A DNA stretch of 64,000 nt from Skeletonema tropicum (taxonomy: Eukaryota; Bacillariophyta; Thalassiosirophyceae; Thalassiosirales; Thalassiosiraceae): NCBI GenBank assembly GCA_037178625.1, contig CM074137.1:1550001-1614000 (forward strand). The letters run 5' to 3'. Shown here in pieces: positions 8,834 to 17,654 of this stretch. Within the stretch, counting starts at the first letter, position 1, and each line of letters starts with the position of its first letter. Below the pieces are notes generated by a model that was not told the DNA's origin, did not search any database, and saw only the letters and a list, made by a program, of their open reading frames with translations. The translations under genes were made by a program, and so were the position numbers.

Positions 8834-10831
8834 ATGCGTTCGTCGACTTGGGCTATTCTTTCTGCCGCATCGGTGCTGACAGCAACAGCTGCTGCCAGTA
8901 TACCGTCAGAGAGGAGACATGCACTGCACAACTCGTTCCACGATTCTCGACATTTATGGGGCATTCGCGGCGGTGAGGCATCATCGTCATCGCCGTCATC
9001 GCTACAAGGATCATCATCATCGGCCCAAGACGCTGCTGCTACGACTAATAACGAAAGATCAACGACAACCAAAAAGTCGACATCATCGTTATTACAACCA
9101 TCAACATCCAAAATATTAGACTCTGTTCATGCAGGAGGAGCATCACCAGAAGATACTGCATTTATCGGATCAGCCAAGTCAAAAACGCACCCTACAAGAG
9201 ATGTCACTAATAATAATATTAGATCATCATCAACATCTTGTGAAGCACGGCTGTCAGTTGCAACCAATCCACAAAACTTGACAGAGACAGCGAAAGAATT
9301 ATTGAATCAGAAGCAGAGGCAACAGTTGGAACTGGAAATTGAGAGAAAGATTGAAAAAATTGAGAGGAGCAGTCAACAGCAGCAACACCAACAACCATCA
9401 CCAAGTGACGAACAAACCAACGACGATGATGTAGAGGACGCTACTCCATCAAAAAAGGGACCACTCAAAATCCTATTCCTATCAAGTGACACAGGCGGAG
9501 GACACCGCGCCTCGGCCGAAGCACTCGCCAACCAATTCCAACGTCTCTACCCCGGCACAACCTACGACCTATTGGACATATGGACCGACATCGACTCCTC
9601 CTGGCCGTACAATTCCATCAAGGATTATTACAGTTCCATGAGTGCCTCCCCATGGCAGTGGCGAACGCTCTATCATATTAGCAATACTGCGGTATATGCC
9701 AAGGTTGCACATTTGCATTCGTATTATATGAATGAGGGGATGATAACGGAAAAGATGGAGGAGTATGATCCCGATGTGGTGGTGAGTGTTCATCCGACGA
9801 TGAATTACGTTCCGTTGTTTTCCATTCGTAAGATTGAGAAAAAGAAGGAGAAGGAGATACCCTTCTTTACGGTGGTGACGGACTTTGGATCTGGACATTG
9901 TACATGGTTTAATAAGGATGTGGAACGGATGTACCTTGCATCGGAACCGATCAAGGCAATTGCACAAAAGAGAGGGAGTGTGCCAGATGAAAAGATTGTG
10001 ATGAGTGGATTACCCATCCGGTATGACTTTGCCGCACAAGCCGATGCCATGGGTGATCGTACGACGGAGGAGGGGAAGGCACATCAGAAGAAGATTCGGG
10101 AAGAGTTGAATATTGATCCTAATAAGAGAATGATTCTTGTCATGGGTGGAGGTGAAGGTGTTGGGTCGCTTTCAAGTATAGTCAATGAGTTGTATGCCAA
10201 GCTACGCACACAGGGAGTCGATGCGACAATCTGTGTCGTTTGTGGACGGAACCAACAATTGAAGAGCGATTTGGAAACTCGATGCTGGGACACTGTCGTA
10301 TCACAAAGTCTCAAGTCGTACGAATCGTTAAAGTCTCGAGTTGTTACCAAGTTGTTGTCGGCCCATGCATCTCGTAGTAGGAGGATTCAAGCTGCGTTGG
10401 ATCGAGCTGCAGCGAAGGCAGCCAAGGGAAGAGATGTTGCCGATGTTCCTGGGAATGTGGATGTGATTCCAATGGGGTTTGTAACGAAAATGGCCGAGTA
10501 TATGGTTGCTGCGGATGTACTGGTGAGCAAGGCTGGGCCTGGTACCATTGCTGAGGCCGCAGCAGTTGGCTTGCCCATCATGGTTACGAGCCACTTGCCT
10601 GGTCAAGAAGCTGGTAATGTCGACATTGTTCTGGATGGTGGCTTTGGAGATTATTGTGAGGATCCAGAAACAATTGCACTTGAATTAGCATGCTGGCTTC
10701 AAGACTCGCAGCTACTTGATGAGATGAGCAGGAAGGCAAAGACGGTTGGTCATCCTCACGCAGCGGAGGAAATTGCGAAGGATATTGGTGATGCTACGCA
10801 TGAAGTAATGGAAAAGAACAAGAATAAGTGA
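8834..10831 (+). CDS. MGD1: Monogalactosyldiacylglycerol synthase, plastid
   Basis: The 665-residue product is a GT28-family galactosyltransferase of the MGDG synthase type. It moves galactose from UDP-galactose to diacylglycerol, making the main thylakoid lipid. The catalytic part starts near residue 210 with KILFLSSDTGGGHRASAEAL, the typical Gly-rich entry of MGDG synthases. It continues through DLLDIWTD, VSVHPTMNYVP, TVVTDFGSGHCTWF and MSGLPIRYDF. The nucleotide-sugar binding part includes ILVMGGGEGVGS (about 436) and VSKAGPGTIAEAAAVGLPI (about 565), then LPGQEAGN. The first 200 residues hold a hydrophobic signal segment (ILSAASVLTATAAAS) and a long Ser/Gln-rich low-complexity stretch, longer than in plants, consistent with a bipartite plastid leader plus linker. 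The gene is intronless. Confidence 0.93.
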   Translation: MRSSTWAILSAASVLTATAAASIPSERRHALHNSFHDSRHLWGIRGGEASSSSPSSLQGSSSSAQDAAATTNNERSTTTKKSTSSLLQPSTSKILDSVHAGGASPEDTAFIGSAKSKTHPTRDVTNNNIRSSSTSCEARLSVATNPQNLTETAKELLNQKQRQQLELEIERKIEKIERSSQQQQHQQPSPSDEQTNDDDVEDATPSKKGPLKILFLSSDTGGGHRASAEALANQFQRLYPGTTYDLLDIWTDIDSSWPYNSIKDYYSSMSASPWQWRTLYHISNTAVYAKVAHLHSYYMNEGMITEKMEEYDPDVVVSVHPTMNYVPLFSIRKIEKKKEKEIPFFTVVTDFGSGHCTWFNKDVERMYLASEPIKAIAQKRGSVPDEKIVMSGLPIRYDFAAQADAMGDRTTEEGKAHQKKIREELNIDPNKRMILVMGGGEGVGSLSSIVNELYAKLRTQGVDATICVVCGRNQQLKSDLETRCWDTVVSQSLKSYESLKSRVVTKLLSAHASRSRRIQAALDRAAAKAAKGRDVADVPGNVDVIPMGFVTKMAEYMVAADVLVSKAGPGTIAEAAAVGLPIMVTSHLPGQEAGNVDIVLDGGFGDYCEDPETIALELACWLQDSQLLDEMSRKAKTVGHPHAAEEIAKDIGDATHEVMEKNKNK

Positions 10832-11235
10832 AAAACGCTGTTTTGAAGAACACGAAGTGAAAAACGTGTTTCGGCAACTACATACAGTTATTGGATACTT
10901 ACAATTAATTTGAGCTAGAGCAAGAAAAAGAATAAATAACGCTATCGAGACGCTGGTATTTGGTGTGTAGGGCCTTTTGTACAAACACTACTCGTTGGTA
11001 ACAATAGGAAGAGAGGCAGAGAATAAGAGACGACCTCTTAGGTGTATGTAATAGTAAACTATAAACAAAATCTTTTCAAGATTTATATTCTTTACTTTAC
11101 CAACTAACAAACAAGCTACAATATAAACAAGAACTAAGTGTTTTGAATGGCTGCTCGCTCAATTTTATCTTTATCAAACAAACTAGCTAGCTACAATGCA
11201 GACAAGAACTCTAAGTGTTTTGAATGGCTGCTCGC
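10832..11235. other. Intergenic region with 78-bp tandem repeat
   Basis: The stretch separates the MGD gene from the minus-strand sHSP gene, tail to tail. It holds the left edge of the segmental duplication and the 78-base tandem repeat described for copy 1. No gene is supported. Confidence 0.4.
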
Positions 11236-11937
11236 TCAAGCAACCCTGTCATTTACCTCCAAGTTCTCGTCTAAAGCCTCCTCCTCTTCCTCCATTGGGG
11301 AATCCTCTAAAGCGGCCTTGGGCTCTTCGTAGTGAATTTCAATCTGCTCCGCCTTCTCTTCCTCCAAAGCCTTGGGAGCTTGGACCTTGGGGGCATGAAC
11401 TGTCAAAGTGTCGCCTGTCAAGGAAGCAGACAGCTGTGAAACATCAACATCCGGGGCTAAAAGAATAGACTTCTCAAAGCGAGATTGAACCTTCATCCCA
11501 CCTTCCTCGGTATGGCGTTCCCCCTTTAGACGAAGTACACGACCTTCATGCTCCAAATTCATATGAAGATCCTTGGCTTCAACATCAGGAACGAAGACTT
11601 TAATATTGTATTCTTTCTCGTTGGGCTCCACCTCGAACCCGAGTGGGCGGCGTAGCTGGAGATCTGTGGGCATATTCTTATCCGATAGCGAGAGGAAAGG
11701 ACGATGGCGTGGAAACGAAGCAAGGCTGCTTTCCATCAACTCATCCATCTCTTCAAACATCCTGTCGAAGTCATGCATGATTCTCGAACGTCTGAGCAGA
11801 GGGAGCATCGTAGGATCACGGGCTGCAAGTCTTGTAGACGATGCAGCTCCTGCTTTTGTCATCTTTGGAGCAGCAGTATTAAATGCACGTGATAGTGCTG
11901 GTGTCAAGGCAAGGGCAGTAAGTTTACTGAAACGCAT
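11236..11937 (-). CDS. Small heat-shock protein, plastid type (copy 1)
   Basis: The 233-residue product is an HSP20/alpha-crystallin chaperone that holds unfolding proteins under stress. A signal-like start (MRFSKLTALALTPALSRAF) with Phe right after SRA suggests plastid import. The alpha-crystallin domain covers about residues 95-190. It starts LGFEVEPNEKEYNIKVFVPDVEAKDL and includes LEHEGRVLRLKGER and a GDTLTVHAPK strand in the position of the family's GVLT motif. The C terminus is an unusual Glu-rich tail (EEEEEALDENLEV). It is divergent with the cytosolic sHSP gene at 12398 and shares its promoter. It differs from copy 2 at one residue I can see (HEGRV here, HESRV there). Confidence 0.9.
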   Translation of the reverse strand: MRFSKLTALALTPALSRAFNTAAPKMTKAGAASSTRLAARDPTMLPLLRRSRIMHDFDRMFEEMDELMESSLASFPRHRPFLSLSDKNMPTDLQLRRPLGFEVEPNEKEYNIKVFVPDVEAKDLHMNLEHEGRVLRLKGERHTEEGGMKVQSRFEKSILLAPDVDVSQLSASLTGDTLTVHAPKVQAPKALEEEKAEQIEIHYEEPKAALEDSPMEEEEEALDENLEVNDRVA

Positions 11938-12397
11938 ATTGGCAAAAATTGGTTTGAGTGTGAACGTGATCGTGATCTTTCTTCGATGATAAATTTATGA
12001 GCACTTCTTACGTATGTGCTTCAAAAGTGTTGATCTGCTCCGAAATTGAGAACCCGAACTCTTAGAGGGTCTCACAGCCTCGAAGAATTGCTGCATGGAT
12101 ATCGGAGACCCTCCCAGCCAGATTCAGAAGCAAAGTTGTTCTACAACACCTCTTCGATGGTCGAAGAGACTCTTCGAGAGAAATGGCATTGTAGCGGTAC
12201 TCAATGCAATGTAGGAACTAGTACATCGGTGAGAACCTTCCATAGAAATCTTTAAATGAGAACTCCATCTCCAATCTCCCACAACTCTCTCATTCTTCTC
12301 TCCGAACTGCTCATAAAAAATATTATTCATAAACATTAAAGCACACATCAAATCACAACACTTTCAATTTCAACAAACTACACACCAAGCAACAATA
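11938..12397. promoter_or_regulatory. Bidirectional heat-shock promoter (copy 1)
   Basis: The 460 bases between two divergent sHSP genes must serve both. A perfect nGAAnnTTCn heat-shock half pair lies at 12232-12241 (AGAACCTTCC). A TTC/GAA-rich patch (about 12147-12182) has three or more further half sites at looser spacing. AT-rich stretches near each start (about 11984-12000 and 12313-12325) could act as TATA-like elements. Position and the gene family support heat control; the motif evidence alone is modest. Confidence 0.55.
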
Positions 12398-12859
12398 ATG
12401 AGTCTCTCTCTCTGGAGCAACAACAGCCCATTCGGTGGCTTCGATGATGACTTTTTCAGCGGCTCTCCAGTCTTTGGTATCCCTGCGTTGACAGCCTTCA
12501 AGAACGACAACTTGCTACACTCATCGCCTCGCTACGAAGTCTCTGAGAATTCTAAGCAATTTCGCCTTGCCGTTGATGTGCCGGGCGTCAAGCCTGACGA
12601 TATTAAGGTCGATCTAGAGCATAATGGGCGTGTGTTGCATATGACGGGTCATCGCAAAGTTGAGAAGGATAATTCCTTTGAAGAGTATAAGTTTGAGAAG
12701 CGCTTTACCCTCGGAAATGATTTGGACACGACGAAACTCTCTGCTAATTTGAGTGACGGAGTGCTTGTATTGACAGCTCCAAAGAAGGAAAAGGAAGAGC
12801 CCAAGTCTACGACTGTGCCTATCACTCTCGGAGAAGCACCTGCGTTGATGGATGAATGA
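12398..12859 (+). CDS. Small heat-shock protein, cytosolic type (copy 1)
   Basis: The 153-residue HSP20 protein has no targeting leader and the usual class-I-like length. The alpha-crystallin domain runs from about residue 45 to 140: RYEVSENSKQFRLAVDVPGV, VDLEHNGRVLHMTGHR, then LSDGVLVLTAPKKE, which holds the conserved G-V-L motif. The tail contains VPITLGEAP, whose Ile-x-Leu-like part fits the C-terminal motif that links sHSP dimers into oligomers. It appears identical in protein sequence to the gene at 14653. Confidence 0.93.
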   Translation: MSLSLWSNNSPFGGFDDDFFSGSPVFGIPALTAFKNDNLLHSSPRYEVSENSKQFRLAVDVPGVKPDDIKVDLEHNGRVLHMTGHRKVEKDNSFEEYKFEKRFTLGNDLDTTKLSANLSDGVLVLTAPKKEKEEPKSTTVPITLGEAPALMDE

Positions 12860-12955
12860 ATTTGTTTGGATTGATTTAGGGTAACTCATTATGTCTTTAA
12901 CTAATAACATTCTGACTTGAACTCAAACACAGTGTGATGACAATACTCTCAACTC

Positions 12956-13305
12956 TTAGTTAGGACTAAGCGGAAGTCTCAAAATCAAGCTTCTCTTTGA
13001 TTTGTCAAAGGTAGCTTTACCTTTCTGGCTGTTGATAGGATATGGCAGCTGCACATCTAAGCTGTATCCATGATCTTTGGACCCAACTTGCACCTTGGTC
13101 TCGCTCACATGTAGGTCAATCTCCGCTGCTGAAGCAATCTTGTCAAGGTACACATGTACAATGAGCTGTTTCGGTCGTGTGTTTGAATCGTGATGGTTGG
13201 TTAGCTCCAGCATTCCTTGCTCAACGATCTTGTACTTTGGAACGATAATTGCTGCGTCGGATGAATCCACTTCTTTCTCGGTTAGCTTTTTCATCTCCTC
13301 GTAGG
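12956..13305 (-). pseudogene. Truncated PIH1-domain gene copy (C-terminal CS part only)
   Basis: This is the 3' third of the gene at 15211-16332, cut by the duplication junction. It keeps about 112 codons from an internal Met (MKKLTEKEV) to the normal stop, which cover the CS-like domain (KYKIVEQGMLEL to LILRLPLSPN). The N-terminal PIH region is gone, and upstream sequence belongs to the next duplication unit. An open frame remains, so a short CS-only protein could in principle be made, but there is no native promoter. I call it a 5'-truncated pseudogene. Confidence 0.85.
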
Positions 13306-13490
13306 ATGAGCTTTGATATTCACTCCCGCGTAACAATGGGAAGAGAGGCAGAGAATAAGAGACGACCCCTTAGGAGTATGTAATAGTAAACTATAAACAA
13401 AATCTTTTCAAGATTTATATTCTTTACTTTATCAACTAACAAACAAGCTACAATGCAGACAAGAACTAAGTGTTTTGAAGGGCTGCTCGC

Positions 13491-14192
13491 TCAAGCAACC
13501 CTGTCATTTACCTCCAAGTTCTCGTCTAAAGCCTCCTCCTCTTCCTCCATTGGGGAATCCTCTAAAGCGGCCTTGGGCTCTTCGTAGTGAATTTCAATCT
13601 GCTCCGCCTTCTCTTCCTCCAAAGCCTTGGGAGCTTGGACCTTGGGGGCATGAACTGTCAAAGTGTCGCCTGTCAAGGAAGCAGACAGCTGTGAAACATC
13701 AACATCCGGGGCTAAAAGAATAGACTTCTCAAAGCGAGATTGAACCTTCATCCCACCTTCCTCGGTATGGCGTTCCCCCTTTAGACGAAGTACACGACTT
13801 TCATGCTCCAAATTCATATGAAGATCCTTGGCTTCAACATCAGGAACGAAGACTTTAATATTGTATTCTTTCTCGTTGGGCTCCACCTCGAACCCGAGTG
13901 GGCGGCGTAGCTGGAGATCTGTGGGCATATTCTTATCCGATAGCGAGAGGAAAGGACGATGGCGTGGAAACGAAGCAAGGCTGCTTTCCATCAACTCATC
14001 CATCTCTTCAAACATCCTGTCGAAGTCATGCATGATTCTCGAACGTCTGAGCAGAGGGAGCATCGTAGGATCACGGGCTGCAAGTCTTGTAGACGATGCA
14101 GCTCCTGCTTTTGTCATCTTTGGAGCAGCAGTATTAAATGCACGTGATAGTGCTGGTGTCAAGGCAAGGGCAGTAAGTTTACTGAAACGCAT
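13491..14192 (-). CDS. Small heat-shock protein, plastid type (copy 2)
   Basis: This is the second copy of the gene at 11236-11937, with the same 233-residue layout: signal-like leader ending SRA-F, alpha-crystallin domain at about 95-190, and acidic tail. The visible protein difference is Ser for Gly in the LEHE-x-RVL turn (C to T on the plus strand near 13799). Its reading frame is intact, so both copies are probably functional. It is divergent with the gene at 14653. Confidence 0.9.
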   Translation of the reverse strand: MRFSKLTALALTPALSRAFNTAAPKMTKAGAASSTRLAARDPTMLPLLRRSRIMHDFDRMFEEMDELMESSLASFPRHRPFLSLSDKNMPTDLQLRRPLGFEVEPNEKEYNIKVFVPDVEAKDLHMNLEHESRVLRLKGERHTEEGGMKVQSRFEKSILLAPDVDVSQLSASLTGDTLTVHAPKVQAPKALEEEKAEQIEIHYEEPKAALEDSPMEEEEEALDENLEVNDRVA

Positions 14193-14652
14193 ATTGGCAA
14201 AAATTGGTTTGAGTGTGAACGTGATCGTGATCTTTCTTCGATGATAAATTTATGAGCACTTCTTACGTATGTGCTTCAAAAGTGTTGATCTGCTCCGAAA
14301 TTGAGAACCCGAACTCTTAGAGGGTCTCACAGCCTCGAAGAATTGCTGCATGGATATCGGAGACCCTCCCAGCCAGATTCAGAAGCAAAGTTGTTCTACA
14401 ACACCTCTTCGATGGTCGAAGAGACTCTTCGAGAGAAATGGCATTGTAGCGGTACTCAATGCAATGTAGGAACTAGTACATCGGTGAGAACCTTCCATAG
14501 AAATCTTTAAATGAGAACTCCATCTCCAATCTCCCACAACTCTCTCATTCTTCTCTCCGAACTGCTCATAAAAAATATTATTCATAAACATTAAAGCACA
14601 CATCAAATCACAACACTTTCAATTTCAACAAACTACACACCAAGCAACAATA
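14193..14652. promoter_or_regulatory. Bidirectional heat-shock promoter (copy 2)
   Basis: This repeats the promoter region of copy 1, including the AGAACCTTCC heat-shock half pair at 14487-14496. I saw no base change in the candidate sites, so both gene pairs are expected to respond alike. Confidence 0.5.
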
Positions 14653-15114
14653 ATGAGTCTCTCTCTCTGGAGCAACAACAGCCCATTCGGTGGCTTCGAT
14701 GATGACTTTTTCAGCGGCTCTCCAGTCTTTGGTATCCCTGCGTTGACAGCCTTCAAGAACGACAACTTGCTACACTCATCGCCTCGCTACGAAGTCTCTG
14801 AGAATTCTAAGCAATTTCGCCTTGCCGTTGATGTGCCGGGCGTCAAGCCTGACGATATTAAGGTCGATCTAGAGCATAATGGGCGTGTGTTGCATATGAC
14901 GGGTCATCGCAAAGTTGAGAAGGATAATTCCTTTGAAGAGTATAAGTTTGAGAAGCGCTTTACCCTCGGAAATGATTTGGACACGACGAAACTCTCTGCT
15001 AATTTGAGTGACGGAGTGCTTGTATTGACAGCTCCAAAGAAGGAAAAGGAAGAGCCCAAGTCTACGACTGTGCCTATCACTCTCGGAGAAGCACCTGCGT
15101 TGATGGATGAATGA
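14653..15114 (+). CDS. Small heat-shock protein, cytosolic type (copy 2)
   Basis: This is an apparently identical 153-residue copy of the protein encoded at 12398-12859. The alpha-crystallin domain lies at about 45-140, with the LEHNGRVLHM strand and the SDGVLVLTAP motif. It is followed 96 bases later by the stop of the convergent, full-length PIH1 gene, the ancestral arrangement. Confidence 0.93.
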   Translation: MSLSLWSNNSPFGGFDDDFFSGSPVFGIPALTAFKNDNLLHSSPRYEVSENSKQFRLAVDVPGVKPDDIKVDLEHNGRVLHMTGHRKVEKDNSFEEYKFEKRFTLGNDLDTTKLSANLSDGVLVLTAPKKEKEEPKSTTVPITLGEAPALMDE

Positions 15115-15210
15115 ATTTGTTTGGATTGATTTAGGGTAACTCATTATGTCTTTAACTAATAACATTCTGACTTGAACTCAAACACAGTGTGATGACAATA
15201 CTCTCAACTC

Positions 15211-16332
15211 TTAGTTAGGACTAAGCGGAAGTCTCAAAATCAAGCTTCTCTTTGATTTGTCAAAGGTAGCTTTACCTTTCTGGCTGTTGATAGGATATGG
15301 CAGCTGCACATCTAAGCTGTATCCATGATCTTTGGACCCAACTTGCACCTTGGTCTCGCTCACATGTAGGTCAATCTCCGCTGCTGAAGCAATCTTGTCA
15401 AGGTACACATGTACAATGAGCTGTTTCGGTCGTGTGTTTGAATCGTGATGGTTGGTTAGCTCCAGCATTCCTTGCTCAACGATCTTGTACTTTGGAACGA
15501 TAATTGCTGCGTCGGATGAATCCACTTCTTTCTCGGTTAGCTTTTTCATCTCTTTGTTGGATGTGCTGCTGTCGTACTCCGCCGCATCTGTCGTTACTTG
15601 AGCAAAATCTGGTGCATCGTTGCACTTGGCTGGGCTTTTTTCCACTTTGACTTTGTCCGGCAATGACAATTGACCAGAACTGCCTACAATCAAAGTCTTT
15701 GGTGTGCCATTCTTGTAACGAACATTCTTCAATATTGTATAGTTCGAGTCAATTGTGATGTCTTCTCCTGACGATTTGGAGTACGCATCAACCACGGCTG
15801 ATCGGGCTACGCCAATGACCATGTCACAATACTCTTTCCTTGCATGCGCATACTGCAAGCTCAATGGATGGAAGCATACGTCAAATGTCGGGACGAGATT
15901 GTTGGATTTGTCGTGTTCCATTCGAACGGGACCAATCGCGTAGGGTACCGACCACTTGGCTTGAGATTGAGAGGACGAGCAATCTTTGGTTGTTGTCATT
16001 GCCTTCTCGCTGCTTGGTTGTGTGGTCGCATCCGAATGCACCACGTTAAAAAACACTTTCTTCTTCGAAGGTTTGCCATTAACACCACCAATGTGACATT
16101 TGACCACAAAGCCAGCATTTGGACGAATCAAGGATTTGCCAGGTGGGAGTTCCTTGTTCGCTTCCAGTTGGGAAATGTAAGCCTCCTGCTGTTCCCTATT
16201 AGCAGGGTCGGACAACGAATCGACATAGTCGGCCATCAATCTGCGGAATTCTTCGCTCTTGAAGGCTGCATCGAAGCTTCTTGCTTCTTTTGCAGTTAGC
16301 TGAATGTCATCATTGGAAGAGGAGGAAGGCAT
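15211..16332 (-). CDS. PIH1-domain protein (R2TP/dynein-assembly type)
   Basis: The 373-residue protein has the PIH1 layout: an N-terminal PIH region (about 20-200, with PGKSLIRPNAGFVVKCH, KVFFNVVHSD, WSVPYAIGPVRMEHDKS and FDVCFHPLSLQYA), a linker, and a CS-like domain (about 275-373, PKYKIVEQGMLEL to KSKRSLILRLPLSPN). PIH1 proteins act with HSP90 through R2TP-like complexes; relatives such as Kintoun/PIH1D2 assemble axonemal dyneins, and PIH1D1 serves snoRNPs and PIKKs. Which subtype this is cannot be settled by eye. Centric diatoms make flagellated sperm, so a dynein-assembly role is possible. A 5'-truncated copy sits at 12956-13305. Confidence 0.85.
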   Translation of the reverse strand: MPSSSSNDDIQLTAKEARSFDAAFKSEEFRRLMADYVDSLSDPANREQQEAYISQLEANKELPPGKSLIRPNAGFVVKCHIGGVNGKPSKKKVFFNVVHSDATTQPSSEKAMTTTKDCSSSQSQAKWSVPYAIGPVRMEHDKSNNLVPTFDVCFHPLSLQYAHARKEYCDMVIGVARSAVVDAYSKSSGEDITIDSNYTILKNVRYKNGTPKTLIVGSSGQLSLPDKVKVEKSPAKCNDAPDFAQVTTDAAEYDSSTSNKEMKKLTEKEVDSSDAAIIVPKYKIVEQGMLELTNHHDSNTRPKQLIVHVYLDKIASAAEIDLHVSETKVQVGSKDHGYSLDVQLPYPINSQKGKATFDKSKRSLILRLPLSPN

Positions 16333-16730
16333 TTGAGAAGAGTTTCGCAGAGAGAAACAAGGGAAAGCCAGATCGAAAGATCGTCAGAATTGTTGAGATG
16401 AAGCACGGGATGAAGACCAAATTTTTTTTAAAACTACCAGAAGTATTTTTTACTCAACGATGAATTCGAAATATCTACGATACGAACTATGGCAAGGGTA
16501 AAGAAGCATCGTACATACCCGAAACATTTTTCATAATGAGTATGAAATTCTTGAGCAAGGTCTAGGAGAGGGAAAGACACTTGCAGGATAGACTGTTGAC
16601 ACAGCTAGATGAAGATGCAAGAAGAAGAATCAGAGTGGATTTCTCTAATCAAACACCAACATTGCACTCTTTGCACGAATAAATGATACTTCCTTCATTT
16701 TATTGTAGCTGCTACTTTACATGTATATCA
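16333..16730. other. Intergenic region
   Basis: The stretch lies upstream of the PIH1 gene and downstream of the Med11-like gene, both on minus. It includes a run of eight T (16422-16430 area). No gene or repeat is supported. Confidence 0.35.
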
Positions 16731-17654
16731 TCATCTCTTTCTCTTGTTGTTGGATAATGTTGAACCTTCCACTTCTTTTTCACCACTTTCACCCTGCTGC
16801 AACCCCTCCTCTTCCAATCGAATCATCTCCTTCAAAATTTCTCTCCGTTCCACCGCCAACCGCTTCTCCACACGTGCTGCATACATATTCGATGTAGCCA
16901 TGTTGACTATTTCACTTGAATTTGGATTGAATGATGCTATTTCGGATGAGTTTTTAGATGTTGCGTCACTCGAAGCTGCCCCTTGCAAATTGTTGTTGTT
17001 GTTGTTGTTGTTGTTGGTATTATCCGCAGCAGTACCTGCAGCTGCGTCAGGAGTATGATTGCGATAGGATTTGACCAGAGACGCATGCGGAGCCAACAAT
17101 TCATGCAATTTAGTCACACCTGCTAAATATCCCACTCCATTCAAACGAACCTGAGCAGACAACTGTTCAAACGATGCCGCGCTATCTCCATTATTATTTG
17201 ATCCATTACCATCATCATCATCAATTTGATTTCGTGACCTAGCCATAGTCATCTTGGATAACGACTCGGAAACTTCTGACGCACATTGCAGTAACGCCAA
17301 GACGATCGTTTCTGCTTCTTCTAAATCATTGAATATTTCGTCCCTTGAGGAGGAAATGGCACGACGTCGTGTCGATGCGACTAATCTAGCCTGATGGATT
17401 TGTTGTTTCAGTGTTGACAGTGAGGTTTCGCCAGTAGTGGAGGTACTGCCACCACCGTCGGTGGATGTGGAGGAAGATTTGTTTGGAGCACTGGAGGAAT
17501 TTAGAAATTTACCCCGTGATTGTGATTTTGCTGGAGGAGGAGATGTTGTTGTTGTTGTGGTGGTGGTGGTTGCCGATGGGGGAGGACCTGAGAGGAATTT
17601 ACCACGACGAGGTGGTGGTGGGGCGGTGGTGGCTCCGTCGGCTTTCTCTGCCAT
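16731..17654 (-). CDS. Low-complexity nuclear protein, possibly Mediator Med11-like
   Basis: The product has 307 residues. The first 85 are Pro/Thr/Ser-rich with two short RGKFL boxes (RRGKFLSGPP and SRGKFLN). A helical core follows: LEEAETIVLALLQCASEVSESLSKM (about 110-135), then, after Asp/Asn-rich filler, FEQLSAQVRLNGVGYLAGVTKLHELLAPH (about 160-190). After a poly-Asn stretch comes a coiled segment MYAARVEKRLAVERREILKEMIRLEEE (about 255-280) and a basic tail NNKRKR that looks like a nuclear signal. The order of helices and the E-x-x-I-x-x-LLQ-A start recall Med11, a head subunit of Mediator, but similarity is weak. Treat the name as a hypothesis. Confidence 0.55.
   Translation of the reverse strand: MAEKADGATTAPPPPRRGKFLSGPPPSATTTTTTTTTSPPPAKSQSRGKFLNSSSAPNKSSSTSTDGGGSTSTTGETSLSTLKQQIHQARLVASTRRRAISSSRDEIFNDLEEAETIVLALLQCASEVSESLSKMTMARSRNQIDDDDGNGSNNNGDSAASFEQLSAQVRLNGVGYLAGVTKLHELLAPHASLVKSYRNHTPDAAAGTAADNTNNNNNNNNNLQGAASSDATSKNSSEIASFNPNSSEIVNMATSNMYAARVEKRLAVERREILKEMIRLEEEGLQQGESGEKEVEGSTLSNNKRKR

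Larger units (their letters stand above)
10986..13325. repeat. Segmental tandem duplication, copy 1
   Basis: This copy holds the plastid sHSP gene, the shared promoter, the cytosolic sHSP gene and the 3' part of the PIH1 gene. It matches copy 2 almost base for base at a constant offset of 2255 through these parts. Near the left edge (11122-11220) copy 1 has an extra tandem repeat of about 78 bases that copy 2 lacks; it duplicates the stretch around AAGTGTTTTGAATGGCTGC. The right junction falls inside the PIH1 coding sequence near 13300-13330, where PIH1 similarity stops and left-edge sequence (TAACAAT, then GAAGAGAGGCAGAG) begins again. Confidence 0.93.
13326..15570. repeat. Segmental tandem duplication, copy 2
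   Basis: This is the second unit of the duplication, running from the left-edge sequence near 13330 to about 15555 inside the intact PIH1 gene, where the identity to copy 1 ends after GTTAGCTTTTTCATCTC. Very few base differences from copy 1 are visible, so the duplication is recent or kept alike by gene conversion. Because the full PIH1 gene follows here, the right-hand copy keeps the original right flank. Confidence 0.93.

Noticed and set aside
12956..13336. Complete 126-residue gene on minus
   Set aside because: The first 14 codons come from the duplication junction and the frame opens at a TTG. The rest is a cut copy of the PIH1 C terminus, so it is listed as a pseudogene.
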